Source: Leisingera sp. ANG1
GTDB lineage: Bacteria > Pseudomonadota > Alphaproteobacteria > Rhodobacterales > Rhodobacteraceae
Length of the DNA stretch: 64,000 nt
Reading direction: 5' to 3'
NCBI RefSeq assembly: GCF_000203975.2
Contig: NZ_AFCF02000009.1
Location: forward strand, 307,552 to 371,551
Part shown: piece after piece, positions 36,338 through 46,376 of the stretch
Numbering within the stretch: position 1 is the stretch's first letter
Layout of the letters: each line of letters begins with the position of its first letter
The notes under the pieces: generated by a model
What the model was told of the DNA's origin: nothing
The model's input: the letters and a program-made list of their open reading frames with translations, nothing else
The model's database searches: none
Translations under genes and position numbers: made by a program

Positions 36338-37921
36338 TCACAGCAGCCAGGTTTTCACCAGCGCGCCATCGTACATCATGCCGCCGCCCGGATCGTTCTC
36401 CCAGCCGCCGACCTGTTCGCTGACGCCATCGATGAAGTCGTTGAACATCGGGATGATGGCGCCGCCCTCGTCGCGCACCATAAGGCCCATCTCGCGGTAG
36501 AGCGCGGTGCGCTTGGCAGTGTCGAGCTCGCCCTTGGCCTGCAGCAGCAGCGCGTCGAAATCCTCCCTCTTGAACCGGGTGTCGTTCCAGTCGGCATCGG
36601 ATTTGTAGGCGGTGGAGAACATCTGGTCCTGCACCGGGCGCCCTCCCCAGTAGGAGGCGCAGAAGGGGTCCTTGTTCCAGACCTCGGACCAGTAGCCGTC
36701 GCTGGGCACGCGCTCGATCTGCAGCGGGATGCCGGCCTTGGCCGCGCTTTGCTGAAACAGCGCGGCGGCATCCACTGCACCGGGGAAGGCGTTGTCGGAC
36801 ACTTTCAGGACAACCGGGCCGTCATGGCCGGACTTCTGATAGTAGTGGCGGGCCTGATCCGGGTCATAGCTGCGCTGTTCGATATCGCCGGAGAACAGCG
36901 GATAGGCGGCGTTGATCGGCATGTCGTTGCCCACGCTGCCATAGCCGCGCAGCACCTTGTCGACCATCTCCTGCCGGTCCACCGCAAGTTTCAGCGCCAT
37001 CCGCAGGTCGTTGGAGGCAAAGGGCGCGGTGTCGCAATGCATGAGAAAGCAGTAGTGGCCGCGGCCCGAAATGCTCTCGATCCGCAGGCCGGGTGCGCGG
37101 CCCAGAAGATTGGCGATTTTTGGCGACACCCGGTTGATGAAATGCACCTGACCGCTTTGCAGTGCGGCGGTGCGGGCGGTGTCGTCGTTCAGCACCAGGA
37201 TCTCGATCTCATCGGCGTGGCCGCGGTCCGCGTCCCAGTAGTTCGCGAATTTCTTGAAGGCATGGCGGGCGCCAGGCTCGTTGACCTCAACCGTGTAGGG
37301 GCCTGTGCCAATGCCCGCAGCGGGCGCATCCATACCGCCACCCGGCTGCACCACCAGGTGATAATCCGCCATCAGATAGGGCAGGTCGGCGTTCGGCGTT
37401 TCCAGGGTGACGCTGAAGTAATCGCCATCCGCCTTCATCGACTCGATGCCGCGCATGATGCCCAGGGCGCCGGACTGGCTGTCCTCGTTGGAGTGGCGCT
37501 GCATGGTCTTCAGCACGTCCTCCGGTGTCAGTGTCTTGCCGTTGTGGAACTCCACCCCTTGGCGGATCTTGAATGTCCAGGTCTTGGCGTCGGCGCTGGC
37601 CTCAACCGTTTCCGCCAGGCGCGGCACGATTTCGCCCTGCGGGCTGACTTCGACCAAAAGATCGCCATAGGCGGTCAGCACGTTGTTGGCGACCGAACTG
37701 GCTGCCAGGGCCGGGTCCAGGCTGTCGGTGCTGGCGCCGCCCTGCAGGCCGGACCGGATCAGCCCGCCTTTCTTCGGGCCTTCGGCCCGAGCGGCAGAGG
37801 CCAGCAGGCTGTTGGCGCTGGCGGCGGCAACCCCCAGCGCGCCGAGGCGGCCGATGAATTCGCGGCGGGTCATGAAGCCTTTGACCGCCCGTTCCACGTA
37901 GTGGCTGATGATGTCGGACAT
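36338..37921 (-). CDS. ABC transporter substrate-binding protein, peptide type, Tat-exported
   Basis: Periplasmic SBP_bac_5-family protein of 527 residues. The N-terminus carries a twin-arginine signal (MTRREFIGRLGALGVAAAS) after a 16-residue leader, common in this subfamily. Family segments are LDPALAASSVANNVLTAYGDL, FKIRQGVEFHNGKTLTPEDV and ALKLAVDRQEMVDKVLRG. No permease or ATPase genes are adjacent, so it is an orphan receptor or works with a distant transporter. It is divergent from the MocR gene at 38083. Confidence 0.92.
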   Translation of the reverse strand: MSDIISHYVERAVKGFMTRREFIGRLGALGVAAASANSLLASAARAEGPKKGGLIRSGLQGGASTDSLDPALAASSVANNVLTAYGDLLVEVSPQGEIVPRLAETVEASADAKTWTFKIRQGVEFHNGKTLTPEDVLKTMQRHSNEDSQSGALGIMRGIESMKADGDYFSVTLETPNADLPYLMADYHLVVQPGGGMDAPAAGIGTGPYTVEVNEPGARHAFKKFANYWDADRGHADEIEILVLNDDTARTAALQSGQVHFINRVSPKIANLLGRAPGLRIESISGRGHYCFLMHCDTAPFASNDLRMALKLAVDRQEMVDKVLRGYGSVGNDMPINAAYPLFSGDIEQRSYDPDQARHYYQKSGHDGPVVLKVSDNAFPGAVDAAALFQQSAAKAGIPLQIERVPSDGYWSEVWNKDPFCASYWGGRPVQDQMFSTAYKSDADWNDTRFKREDFDALLLQAKGELDTAKRTALYREMGLMVRDEGGAIIPMFNDFIDGVSEQVGGWENDPGGGMMYDGALVKTWLL

Positions 37922-38045
37922 ATTGTTTCCCTGCTGGCTGCACCACGCCCCGGACAGGGCAATACAGCCTGTTGCTGTTCAAACGCCCCGTCTGGGGCAG
38001 GCCAGGATGTGGTGGCAGAAAATGGTTTTGCCCGCTACGTCCATT

Positions 38046-38067
38046 TTGGTTAAATGATGCAAACCAA
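38046..38067. promoter_or_regulatory. candidate operator between SBP and MocR genes
   Basis: TTGGTT-N10-AACCAA lies 15 bp before the MocR start, and a related AATGGTTTTG is at 38021. Inverted and direct TGGTT elements in this divergent gap could bind the MocR protein. Confidence 0.35.
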
Positions 38068-38082
38068 TTTAGGAGGCCGCCG

Positions 38083-39564
38083 GTGCCGGAGCAGACCAAG
38101 CATTTTGCCCCGCTGCCGTTTTTGCAGCTGGACCGCACATCGGCCACGCCGCTTTATCTGCAACTGGTCCAGCAGTTGCGGCGGATGATCCGGGACGGCG
38201 GCATCAAACCCGGACAGAAACTGCCGTCGACCCGCTGGCTGAAAGAGCATCACGGCATTGCCCGCAGCACCCTGGTTGCTGCTTTCGAACAGCTGGCCAG
38301 TGAAGGTTACCTGCAAAGCCGCACCGGGTCCGGCACTTTCGTGAACCCGGAATTTCCCGGCCTGCATCCCGGCAGCGGTATTGCTGCGGAAGCGCCGCAA
38401 CCGCCGCGGCTGTCGCAGCGCGGCAGGGCGGCTGCGGAGGGGCTGGATCCCTCCTATTTCGATCCGGTCCGGGTGCGCCCGTTCCTCGCTAATATTCCGG
38501 CCATCGACCTGTTTCCGCACAAGGTCTGGGGCCGCATCGAAAACCGCATCCGCAACCGGCTGGACAGCAGCATGATGGCCTATGGCCAGCCAGGCGGCTA
38601 TGGGCCGCTGCGCGAGGCGATCTGCGACCATGTGCTGAACCGGCGCGGCCTGAAATGCAGCCCCGCTCAGGTGATTGTCACCAACGGCTCGCAGCAGTCC
38701 TTGAACCTGATTGCCGCGCTGCTGCTCGACCCCGGCGGCAGGGTGCTGATGGAGGATCCCTCCAGCCCGGTGGTGCGGCTGAGCTTTCAGGCCCAAGGCG
38801 GAACCGTCGTGCCGGTCCGGGTAACGGAAACCGGCGCCGCAGTTCCGCAGGACGGCCCGCAGACCGATGGCGCGCGGCTGGCCTATCTGACCCCCTCCTG
38901 CCAGTACCCGCTGGGTGCGGTGATGCCGATTGCGCAGCGGCTGGAGTGGATGGACTGGGCCCGCCGCAAGGATGCCTGGCTGATCGAGGACGATCTGGAC
39001 AATGAGTTCATGTTCGGCGGCCGGCCCGATCCGGCGATCTATTGCGACGACCATCAGGGCCGCACGATCTATGTCTCCAGCTTCAACAACGCGCTGTTCC
39101 CGTCGCTGCGGCTGGGATTCATCATCGCGCCCCCGGCGCTGGCCCGGCCGCTGATGGCGCTGAGCGCGATCACCGACCGCGGCCCCAATACCTGGCTGCA
39201 GGCGGTGCTGGCAGAGTTCATCAGCCAGGGCCACCTGAGCACCCACATGCGCCGCATGCACAGCGCCTATGTCCGCCGCCGCAGGGCGATGATCAGCAGT
39301 TTTGACCGCATCGCCAGCCCGCATGTGTCGCTGCGCCAGAACACCAGCGGCCTGCGGGTGATTGCCGATCTGCCGCCGGGCACCCGGGACATGGATGTTC
39401 TGGACAGGCTGGACGCAGCCGGGCTGTCTGCCTATGCGCTGTCCTATTACTGCATGCAGCGGCAGGACTTGAACGGGCTGCTGCTTGGGTTCGGCTGCAC
39501 CCACGAAGATGGCATTCCTGCAGCCGTTGAGAAACTTTGCTCCCTGTTTGATCCGGGGGATTGA
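38083..39564 (+). CDS. MocR-type GntR/aminotransferase-fold regulator lacking the PLP lysine
   Basis: Chimeric regulator of 493 residues: N-terminal GntR winged helix (YLQLVQQLRRMIRDGGIKPG, ARSTLVAAFEQL) and a fold-type I aminotransferase-like domain. MocR proteins bind PLP by a lysine in a TFSK-T-LFPxLRLG context. Here the segment reads SSFNNALFPSLRLG, with Asn336 at the lysine position, and the usual DDYD is DDLD. It therefore probably cannot form a Schiff base. GTG start with AGGAGG 6 nt upstream. It is divergent from the Tat-exported binding protein, its likely target. Confidence 0.9.
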   Translation: MPEQTKHFAPLPFLQLDRTSATPLYLQLVQQLRRMIRDGGIKPGQKLPSTRWLKEHHGIARSTLVAAFEQLASEGYLQSRTGSGTFVNPEFPGLHPGSGIAAEAPQPPRLSQRGRAAAEGLDPSYFDPVRVRPFLANIPAIDLFPHKVWGRIENRIRNRLDSSMMAYGQPGGYGPLREAICDHVLNRRGLKCSPAQVIVTNGSQQSLNLIAALLLDPGGRVLMEDPSSPVVRLSFQAQGGTVVPVRVTETGAAVPQDGPQTDGARLAYLTPSCQYPLGAVMPIAQRLEWMDWARRKDAWLIEDDLDNEFMFGGRPDPAIYCDDHQGRTIYVSSFNNALFPSLRLGFIIAPPALARPLMALSAITDRGPNTWLQAVLAEFISQGHLSTHMRRMHSAYVRRRRAMISSFDRIASPHVSLRQNTSGLRVIADLPPGTRDMDVLDRLDAAGLSAYALSYYCMQRQDLNGLLLGFGCTHEDGIPAAVEKLCSLFDPGD

Positions 39565-39685
39565 TGACGCGATCCTTCCGCATGAATGGAAGGCGGCGCT
39601 ATCCTGATCCTCACGGAAAGCAGATCACCCGTCGAGGCCGGGCATGCCCCAGGTCTCTGCCATACTGCGCCAGTCCAGATACAGC

Positions 39686-39708
39686 AAAGGCGCCCGCTGG
39701 GCGCCTTT
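39686..39708. terminator. bidirectional hairpin
   Basis: AAAGGCGCCC-GCT-GGGCGCCTTT, a 10-bp stem flanked by A and T runs, between the convergent MocR and NDUFS4-like genes. Confidence 0.75.
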
Positions 39709-39748
39709 CATGCAGTTCCTGGCGGGAACGGGTGAATGATTTACAGCC

Positions 39749-40060
39749 TCAGTGGGTCCAGGGGCTGCGGCGGTTGGTGGCGAAATTGTCGCCGTAGCCG
39801 CCCGGGCGGATATTGGCCTTGCGCTCCTTCGGCTCGACAACAACCGCGTCGATGCCATGATCCTCGGCGTATTCCACCGCGGCTTCCTTGCTGTCGAACC
39901 GCAGTTTCACCTGCGCCTGGGTATCAGCGGAGGACGTCCAGCCCATCAGCGGGTCCACTTCACGGGCCGAGGCAGGCGCAAACTCCAGCACCCATTTCCG
40001 CGTCTTGGCCATGCCGGATGTCATGGCGTTGCGTGCCGGCCGGTAAATCCGCGCTTGCAT
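39749..40060 (-). CDS. complex I accessory subunit, NDUFS4-like
   Basis: ETC complex I subunit conserved-region protein of 103 residues, the alphaproteobacterial homologue of mitochondrial NDUFS4. It begins [16 protein letters not shown] and contains [35 protein letters not shown] and the C-terminal [13 protein letters not shown], all typical. The ATG at 40060 is preferred to the frame start at 40186. It is not near nuo genes, as is usual for this subunit. Confidence 0.92.
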   Translation of the reverse strand: MQARIYRPARNAMTSGMAKTRKWVLEFAPASAREVDPLMGWTSSADTQAQVKLRFDSKEAAVEYAEDHGIDAVVVEPKERKANIRPGGYGDNFATNRRSPWTH

Positions 40061-40175
40061 GGGCTGTCTCCCGCTCCTGAGTCTCAAATCCAGCGCTTTT
40101 ATGCGCCGGATGCGGGCCTGCGGCAAGGTGGCATTTTGAACAGGGTTATCCGGGCTTTGCAGCGCTGCCACAGGC

Positions 40176-40832
40176 CTACCGCGCAAGCATCCCCAGATAC
40201 GATTGCCGCGCGGCCAGAAACGCCATCAGCCGCGCCGGGTAGCCCTCTGGCGGCGCCTCGCTCACCGACGGCCGGGCCGCAATCGCCGCACGCCAGTCCG
40301 CCATCCGGCCCTGTGCCGGCATCAGCCCAAAGTCCCCAATCGCATCGAAGGTATCAAAGTAACGGAAAATGGTGCCCCAGACCCCGTCCACCATGTGGAA
40401 ACTGTCCCCGGCAAAATACGGCCCCGCCACCTCCGGCGCGATCCGCTCCAGCCGTTCGCGCAGGGTCTCCGCCGCCTCAGCAAACGCCGCCTCATCCGGT
40501 GCATTATAGAGCTTCCCGATGGCCGCCAGCGTGTCCGAGCCGTATTCAATCCAAGCCCGGTGCCGCGCCCGCTCCAGTGCGTCGGCAGGATGCAAGGAGC
40601 CGGGTGTCGTCTCATCCAGATATTCCGCAATCACCTGGCTTTCAAACAGCACCCTCCCGCCGGTCTCCAGCAGCGGCACCCGGCCGGTCGGCGACAGCGC
40701 CCGGAACCAGTCCGGTTTGCCTGCCAGGTCGATATAGGTGCGCCGGTGCGGAATGGATTTCTCGCTCAGCACAATCACCGCCCGCTGCACATAAGGGCAC
40801 AGGTGGTGGCTGATCAGATGCAGGTCGCTCAT
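40176..40832 (-). CDS. glutathione S-transferase-like protein
   Basis: GST-fold protein of 218 residues with an N-terminal thioredoxin-like domain. The catalytic position is Cys12 ([10 protein letters not shown]), as in omega-class enzymes, followed by [10 protein letters not shown] and [12 protein letters not shown]. The C-terminal half is helical. It is divergent from a MarR gene with an 86-bp gap that carries two ATGCA-NN-TGCAT palindromes, so it is probably repressed by that MarR protein and induced by a stress compound. Confidence 0.9.
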   Translation of the reverse strand: MSDLHLISHHLCPYVQRAVIVLSEKSIPHRRTYIDLAGKPDWFRALSPTGRVPLLETGGRVLFESQVIAEYLDETTPGSLHPADALERARHRAWIEYGSDTLAAIGKLYNAPDEAAFAEAAETLRERLERIAPEVAGPYFAGDSFHMVDGVWGTIFRYFDTFDAIGDFGLMPAQGRMADWRAAIAARPSVSEAPPEGYPARLMAFLAARQSYLGMLAR

Positions 40833-40848
40833 GGGCTTCTCCAGTTAT

Positions 40849-40860
40849 ATGCAGTTGCAT
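40849..40860. promoter_or_regulatory. MarR operator palindrome 1
   Basis: ATGCA-GT-TGCAT, a perfect 12-bp inverted repeat 16 bp upstream of the GST start codon. The flanks TATA...GTATA extend the symmetry imperfectly. Confidence 0.6.
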
Positions 40861-40893
40861 GTATATCAGATGGGCAGACACTCTTGAATGTCA

Positions 40894-40905
40894 ATGCATC
40901 TGCAT
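40894..40905. promoter_or_regulatory. MarR operator palindrome 2
   Basis: ATGCA-TC-TGCAT, same half-sites as the copy 45 bp away, 13 bp upstream of the MarR start. Two equal sites, each next to one of the divergent genes, fit autoregulation plus GST control. Confidence 0.6.
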
Positions 40906-40918
40906 CTAAATTCCCGCC

Positions 40919-41374
40919 ATGACGACATCCGCCCCCGATCCCTTTGCCGTCTGGCTGCCGCTGGCACGCGCGCACAAGACCATCCTCACCGCGGTGGAGA
41001 CCGCATTGAAGCAGGCGGGCCTGCCCGGCCTCGACTGGTACGATCTGCTGTGGGAGCTGGAATGCGCAGGCGATGCGGGCCTGCGCCCCTATGAGCTGCA
41101 GGAAAAGCTGCTGCTGCCGCAATACGGCGTCTCACGGCTGGCGGAGCGGCTGGCCAAGGCTGGATATCTCACCCGGCAGGACTGCAGCGGCGATGGCCGC
41201 GGCCAGGTGCTGCTGATCACCGCCGAAGGCGCCGAAACCCGCGCGCAGATGTGGGCGGTTTACTCGGACACCATGCAGCAGGCCGTTACCCCGCATTTCA
41301 GCCCGGGCGAGGCGCGGCGGCTGTCAGAGCTGCTCGGAAAGCTCCTGCGCCCCGTGCCTGCTGACAAAATCTGA
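40919..41374 (+). CDS. MarR-family regulator next to GST
   Basis: MarR-type winged-helix regulator of 151 residues (LDWYDLLWELECAGDAGLRPYEL, recognition helix QYGVSRLAERLAKAGY, wing RQDCSGDGRGQVLLIT). A single cysteine lies in the wing region and another in helix 2-3. It is divergent from the GST gene; the two palindromes between them are its likely binding sites. The ligand may be electrophilic or phenolic, by analogy only. Confidence 0.9.
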   Translation: MTTSAPDPFAVWLPLARAHKTILTAVETALKQAGLPGLDWYDLLWELECAGDAGLRPYELQEKLLLPQYGVSRLAERLAKAGYLTRQDCSGDGRGQVLLITAEGAETRAQMWAVYSDTMQQAVTPHFSPGEARRLSELLGKLLRPVPADKI

Positions 41375-41413
41375 CACCATATCCCGGATTGCGGCCTCCG
41401 CCCCCTTGCACAG

Positions 41414-41428
41414 GAACAAAAACAGACC
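41414..41428 (+). promoter_or_regulatory. candidate LexA (SOS) box before uvrB
   Basis: GAAC-N7-GACC with an A-rich core, one mismatch from the alphaproteobacterial box GAAC-N7-GAAC (GTTC-N7-GTTC on the other strand). It lies 31 bp before the uvrB start. Confidence 0.5.
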
Positions 41429-41458
41429 AAAATCGGCGCCGTTCTAAGGAGTCGCCTG

Positions 41459-43657
<2,199 letters not shown>

Positions 43658-43680
43658 GGTTGGCCGAACACCCATCAGCT

Positions 43681-43695
43681 TTAACCCTCCATTAA
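43681..43695 (+). promoter_or_regulatory. consensus CtrA-type site TTAA-N7-TTAA
   Basis: Exact match to the CtrA half-site pair in the AT-rich gap after uvrB, 141 bp before the zinc-ribbon gene. CtrA controls cell-cycle and motility genes in alphaproteobacteria; occupancy here is unknown. Confidence 0.4.
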
Positions 43696-43836
43696 ACTTT
43701 GTTACTTGCTTGTTTAAAGGCAGTTCGCTCGACACACCCGACCGCAACATCCGTTGAACCCTGGTATTCTACTGGTAGACACCAGAAAGGTTCATTGAAA
43801 TGCTAACGCAAGATTCTTCAACTTGGAAACAGCTTA

Positions 43837-44118
43837 ATGCCCGACCGTTCAGGGAAACTCACCCCAGACGACAAGTCCAAAATCGTATCATGGTTAGACA
43901 ACCGTGGGGCAAATCACAGCTGCCCTGTATGCCAGCAAAACAACTGGTCGGTAGGGGATCACCTGCTGCACAACATGGCATTCAGTGGGGGGAACTTGGT
44001 CGTAGGCGGGCCAGTTTACCCCACAGTATTTCTCGTTTGTCTCAATTGCGCATACATGCGGCAATTCGCAGCGGTTCCAATGGGTGTCGTAACCGACCAA
44101 CCCGAAGAAAAAAAATAG
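43837..44118 (+). CDS. zinc-ribbon small protein in low-GC insert
   Basis: A 93-residue protein with two CxxC knuckles (SCPVCQQNNW and LVCLNCAYMR) about 40 residues apart, enclosing a hydrophobic strand VYPTVFLVC. This fits a single zinc ribbon. Its DNA is markedly AT-richer than uvrB. It is 6 bp upstream of the membrane protein at 44125, so the two form one unit. I do not recognise a function; a longer overlapping frame (43800-44219) is a shadow. Confidence 0.72.
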   Translation: MPDRSGKLTPDDKSKIVSWLDNRGANHSCPVCQQNNWSVGDHLLHNMAFSGGNLVVGGPVYPTVFLVCLNCAYMRQFAAVPMGVVTDQPEEKK

Positions 44119-44124
44119 CCAGCC

Positions 44125-44508
44125 ATGTCTTCAAAAATCAACATCGGCCAGCCTACATCGCCTGCACCAGCTATAAGGACTACGCTGCCAGATCATATTC
44201 TTCGGCACAGTATCTCTGATGAGGAGTTGGAGATGCTGTGTGAAACGCGAACCGATATGGTTTTGGAGATTCTCCTAATTGCTGTGGGCGCCGTCATAGG
44301 TACAATTCCCGCGGCCATCGCAACTATCTACAAGTACTTTACGGCAACGCCCGAAGCCGTTCACAAGCTGCAGTTCGGTGACTTTTTGCAGGTCTTGATT
44401 TTCGCTTCCGGTCTTTCTGTTTCGATTTGTGTCGGGCTTGTATACCGGCGACGAGCAAAAAGGTCCCAATCGCTGCAGGAGCAGATCAGGAGCAGAACAA
44501 GCACGTAA
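44125..44508 (+). CDS. two-helix membrane protein in low-GC insert
   Basis: A 127-residue protein: a proline-rich N-terminus, a short polar helix (HSISDEELEMLCETRTDM), then two membrane helices (about 47-70 with GAVIGTIPAAIATIY, and 85-108 with VLIFASGLSVSICVGLVY). A basic tail (RRRAKRSQSLQEQIRSR) follows. It is the second gene of the low-GC pair. Paired small zinc-ribbon and two-helix proteins suggest a membrane-associated complex; role unknown. Confidence 0.7.
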   Translation: MSSKINIGQPTSPAPAIRTTLPDHILRHSISDEELEMLCETRTDMVLEILLIAVGAVIGTIPAAIATIYKYFTATPEAVHKLQFGDFLQVLIFASGLSVSICVGLVYRRRAKRSQSLQEQIRSRTST

Positions 44509-44677
44509 GGTAAAGCCCGAGCTCCCGCCGATTTCCAGTGCAATCTGATCCGTACGTCTAATTCCTAACATTTTGGCGTTGGACCTGTGTAAGCGGGTCG
44601 GGCGCGATGCTCAGCTCCATCGCACACTCACTTCCGCAAAACCACCGAAAACCCATTAACCATATATAAATAAACAA

Positions 44678-44700
44678 GGTTTCGCAGCGAAACCCCTTTT
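44678..44700 (+). terminator. probable terminator of the low-GC gene pair
   Basis: GGTTTCG-CAG-CGAAACC followed by CCTTTTC, 169 bp past the stop of the membrane protein. Confidence 0.55.
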
Positions 44701-44744
44701 CATTTACACCCGCGTCGCACCGCCGCGCCCCCGCCCCAAGCCAC

Positions 44745-44773
44745 AAAAAACCCCTCCGGAAACTCCGGAGGGG
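44745..44773 (-). terminator. intrinsic terminator of the PDVDV-protein gene
   Basis: CCCCTCCGG (44751-44759) pairs with CCGGAGGGG (44765-44773); on the minus strand the stem is followed by TTTTTTG. It is 26 bp past the stop. Confidence 0.9.
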
Positions 44774-44799
44774 GACCACTCGTCACCACACAGCCTAAA

Positions 44800-45102
44800 T
44801 CAGTTGTCGGCGGCGGTCTCGGTGCCGGCATCTTCCGGCGGGGTCACCTCGATGCCGGGCACGGTGATCTCGGCGTCCTTCATCTCCACGTCGACATCCG
44901 GCACCTTCACGGTGGCGGTTTCCCCGGTCAGCTCGACCGATCCGACCTCGGCATCGAATTCCGGCAGGTTGCCGCCCTCGACGCTCACATCCACATCCGG
45001 CAGGCGGGCCTCTTCAGTCTGGTCGACGTCGATCATGTAGAACGCGGCGGCAATGGCGATAACGGCGGCCACTCCGATGGCAACGGCAGATCCGGTCTTC
45101 AT
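44800..45102 (-). CDS. membrane-anchored acidic small protein with PDVDV motifs
   Basis: A 100-residue protein: N-terminal hydrophobic anchor (SAVAIGVAAVIAIAAAFYMI) and an acidic periplasmic tail. Short strand-like repeats stand out (LPDVDVSVEGG, LPEFDAEVGSV, VKVPDVDVEMKD, ITVPGIEVTPP). GAGGG precedes the ATG at 45102; the frame to 45180 is not used. A dedicated terminator follows. Function unknown. Confidence 0.78.
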   Translation of the reverse strand: MKTGSAVAIGVAAVIAIAAAFYMIDVDQTEEARLPDVDVSVEGGNLPEFDAEVGSVELTGETATVKVPDVDVEMKDAEITVPGIEVTPPEDAGTETAADN

Positions 45103-45401
45103 GGGTTTTCCCTCTCGATTACCTGGCACCACAACGGTGCGTCGCAGGGATAACGGCCCGGGGGCGCAAAGGGTTCCCAAGAGATTTCCGCCGGTTCCGC
45201 CCCAGCCATGCCGCCCCCCTTGCCCGACTCACCCCATCGGGCGCAGACTGTCAGGCACCAGAAACCTGCGCGCCCCGGCTTGCCGCTTGCCGCGCCCGGA
45301 TCTGATGCCGCCGCCCGATCAGTGAGCCAGCAGGCTCCCGCGGCGCCCATGACCTGCGCCACCAGCGGCCGGGGTCCCGCCCCAGACAGGAGGACCCTTC
45401 G

Positions 45402-45869
45402 ATGATTGCCTCACGCCTGAAACATCATCTGGAAGCACAGGGCCTGCCCTTTGCCACCGTCCGCCACCCCTATACCGCCACCGCGTCCGAATGCGCCGAA
45501 GCCGCCCATGTGCCGGGCGGCCATCTGGCCAAATCGGTGCTCATTCACATGGAGGAAGGCCCCTTCCTGGCGGTGATCCCCTCTGACCAAAAGGTCGATC
45601 TGCACAAGCTGCAGTCGATGGTCGACCGCCGCCTGGGCCTGGCGCCGGAAATTGAACTGGATCAGGTCTTTGACGATTGCGACCCGGGCGCGGCGCCTTG
45701 CGTCGGTGCCGCTTATATGGTGCCCACGGTGATCGACGACAGCCTCACCGGGCTGGACAAGGTCTGGTTCGAGGCCGGAGATCACAAGACGCTGGTGGAG
45801 ATGAAGGGCGCCGATTTCGACACCCTGATGAAGGACGCCAAACACGGCTCCTTCTGCACAGTGCACTGA
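45402..45869 (+). CDS. YbaK/EbsC-type aminoacyl-tRNA deacylase
   Basis: Single YbaK-domain protein of 155 residues, a likely trans-editing factor for misacylated tRNA. Typical positions are HPYTATASECAEAAHVPG, HLAKSVLIHMEEGPFLAVIPSD and VPTVIDDSL. The conserved lysine of the YbaK pocket is probably in HLAKS. Its substrate may be other than that of the PrdX protein at 6621. The 299 bp before it (45103-45401) show no gene. Confidence 0.87.
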   Translation: MIASRLKHHLEAQGLPFATVRHPYTATASECAEAAHVPGGHLAKSVLIHMEEGPFLAVIPSDQKVDLHKLQSMVDRRLGLAPEIELDQVFDDCDPGAAPCVGAAYMVPTVIDDSLTGLDKVWFEAGDHKTLVEMKGADFDTLMKDAKHGSFCTVH

Positions 45870-45902
45870 TTGGGCACGAACCGGGCACTGACACCCCGGC
45901 CC

Positions 45903-45925
45903 GCCGCCCCAAGCAACGGGGCGGC
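45903..45925. terminator. GC hairpin between YbaK and zinc-finger genes
   Basis: GCCGCCCC-N7-GGGGCGGC, an 8-bp stem between two convergent stops. No T-run. Confidence 0.45.
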
Positions 45926-45939
45926 CCGGCTGGCGGCGG

Positions 45940-46224
45940 TCAGAAGTCGAACAGATCTTCCAGGAAGTTCTTCGATTTCTTCTTGAAGGACTTCTTTTCG
46001 TACTTCTTGTCATACTTCCGGCCATCTTCCCGGCCGTACTCCCGGCTGCGGTCGTCATAGCGCTGCGGCTGCGGCACTGGCTGAACGGGCTGGGCAGAGC
46101 GTTCGATGATCTTGTCCAATTCGCCCCGGTCCAGCCACACCCCGCGGCAGCGCGGGCAATAGTCGATCTCGACCCCGGCGCGGTCGGACATGACAAGTTC
46201 GGTTCCGTCAATCGGGCACTGCAT
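45940..46224 (-). CDS. zf-TFIIB domain protein
   Basis: Small protein of 94 residues with a zinc ribbon: CPIDGTEL near the N-terminus and CPRCRGVWLDRGELDKII, the characteristic zf-TFIIB signature. A Pro/Gln-rich linker and a very basic, aromatic tail (YDKKYEKKSFKKKSKNFLEDLFDF, described in part) follow. AAGGAG precedes the ATG at 46224 by 7 nt. Function unknown. Confidence 0.88.
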   Translation of the reverse strand: MQCPIDGTELVMSDRAGVEIDYCPRCRGVWLDRGELDKIIERSAQPVQPVPQPQRYDDRSREYGREDGRKYDKKYEKKSFKKKSKNFLEDLFDF

Positions 46225-46376
46225 TCGCGTCTCCTTGCACAACTCCAGCCTTTCACGTGGGAACCGCTCAGCCGCGGCGCAAGACAACAGGGGCGTAAAA
46301 ACCCGCAATTTGCGGCTTTCCGCCCGTTTCCAGATAGCTGACGCATGGTAAGCTGCCCCAAACCACGGAGGCTTAC

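Larger units (their letters stand above)
44509..44799. other. AT-rich gap after the low-GC insert
   Basis: About 290 bp with no credible gene. It holds a 7-bp hairpin GGTTTCG-CAG-CGAAACC followed by CCTTTTC (44678-44700), which can terminate the plus-strand pair, and the terminator of the next minus-strand gene at 44751-44773. A 73-codon minus frame here (44558-44779) covers both hairpins and is rejected. Confidence 0.6.

Noticed and set aside
35919-36500. Short frames on both strands in the RTX/SBP gap
   Set aside because: No ribosome sites, compositions typical of random GC-rich frames, and they cross the SBP terminator.
44558-44779. 73-codon minus-strand frame
   Set aside because: Overlaps two terminator hairpins, has no ribosome site and an unlikely composition.
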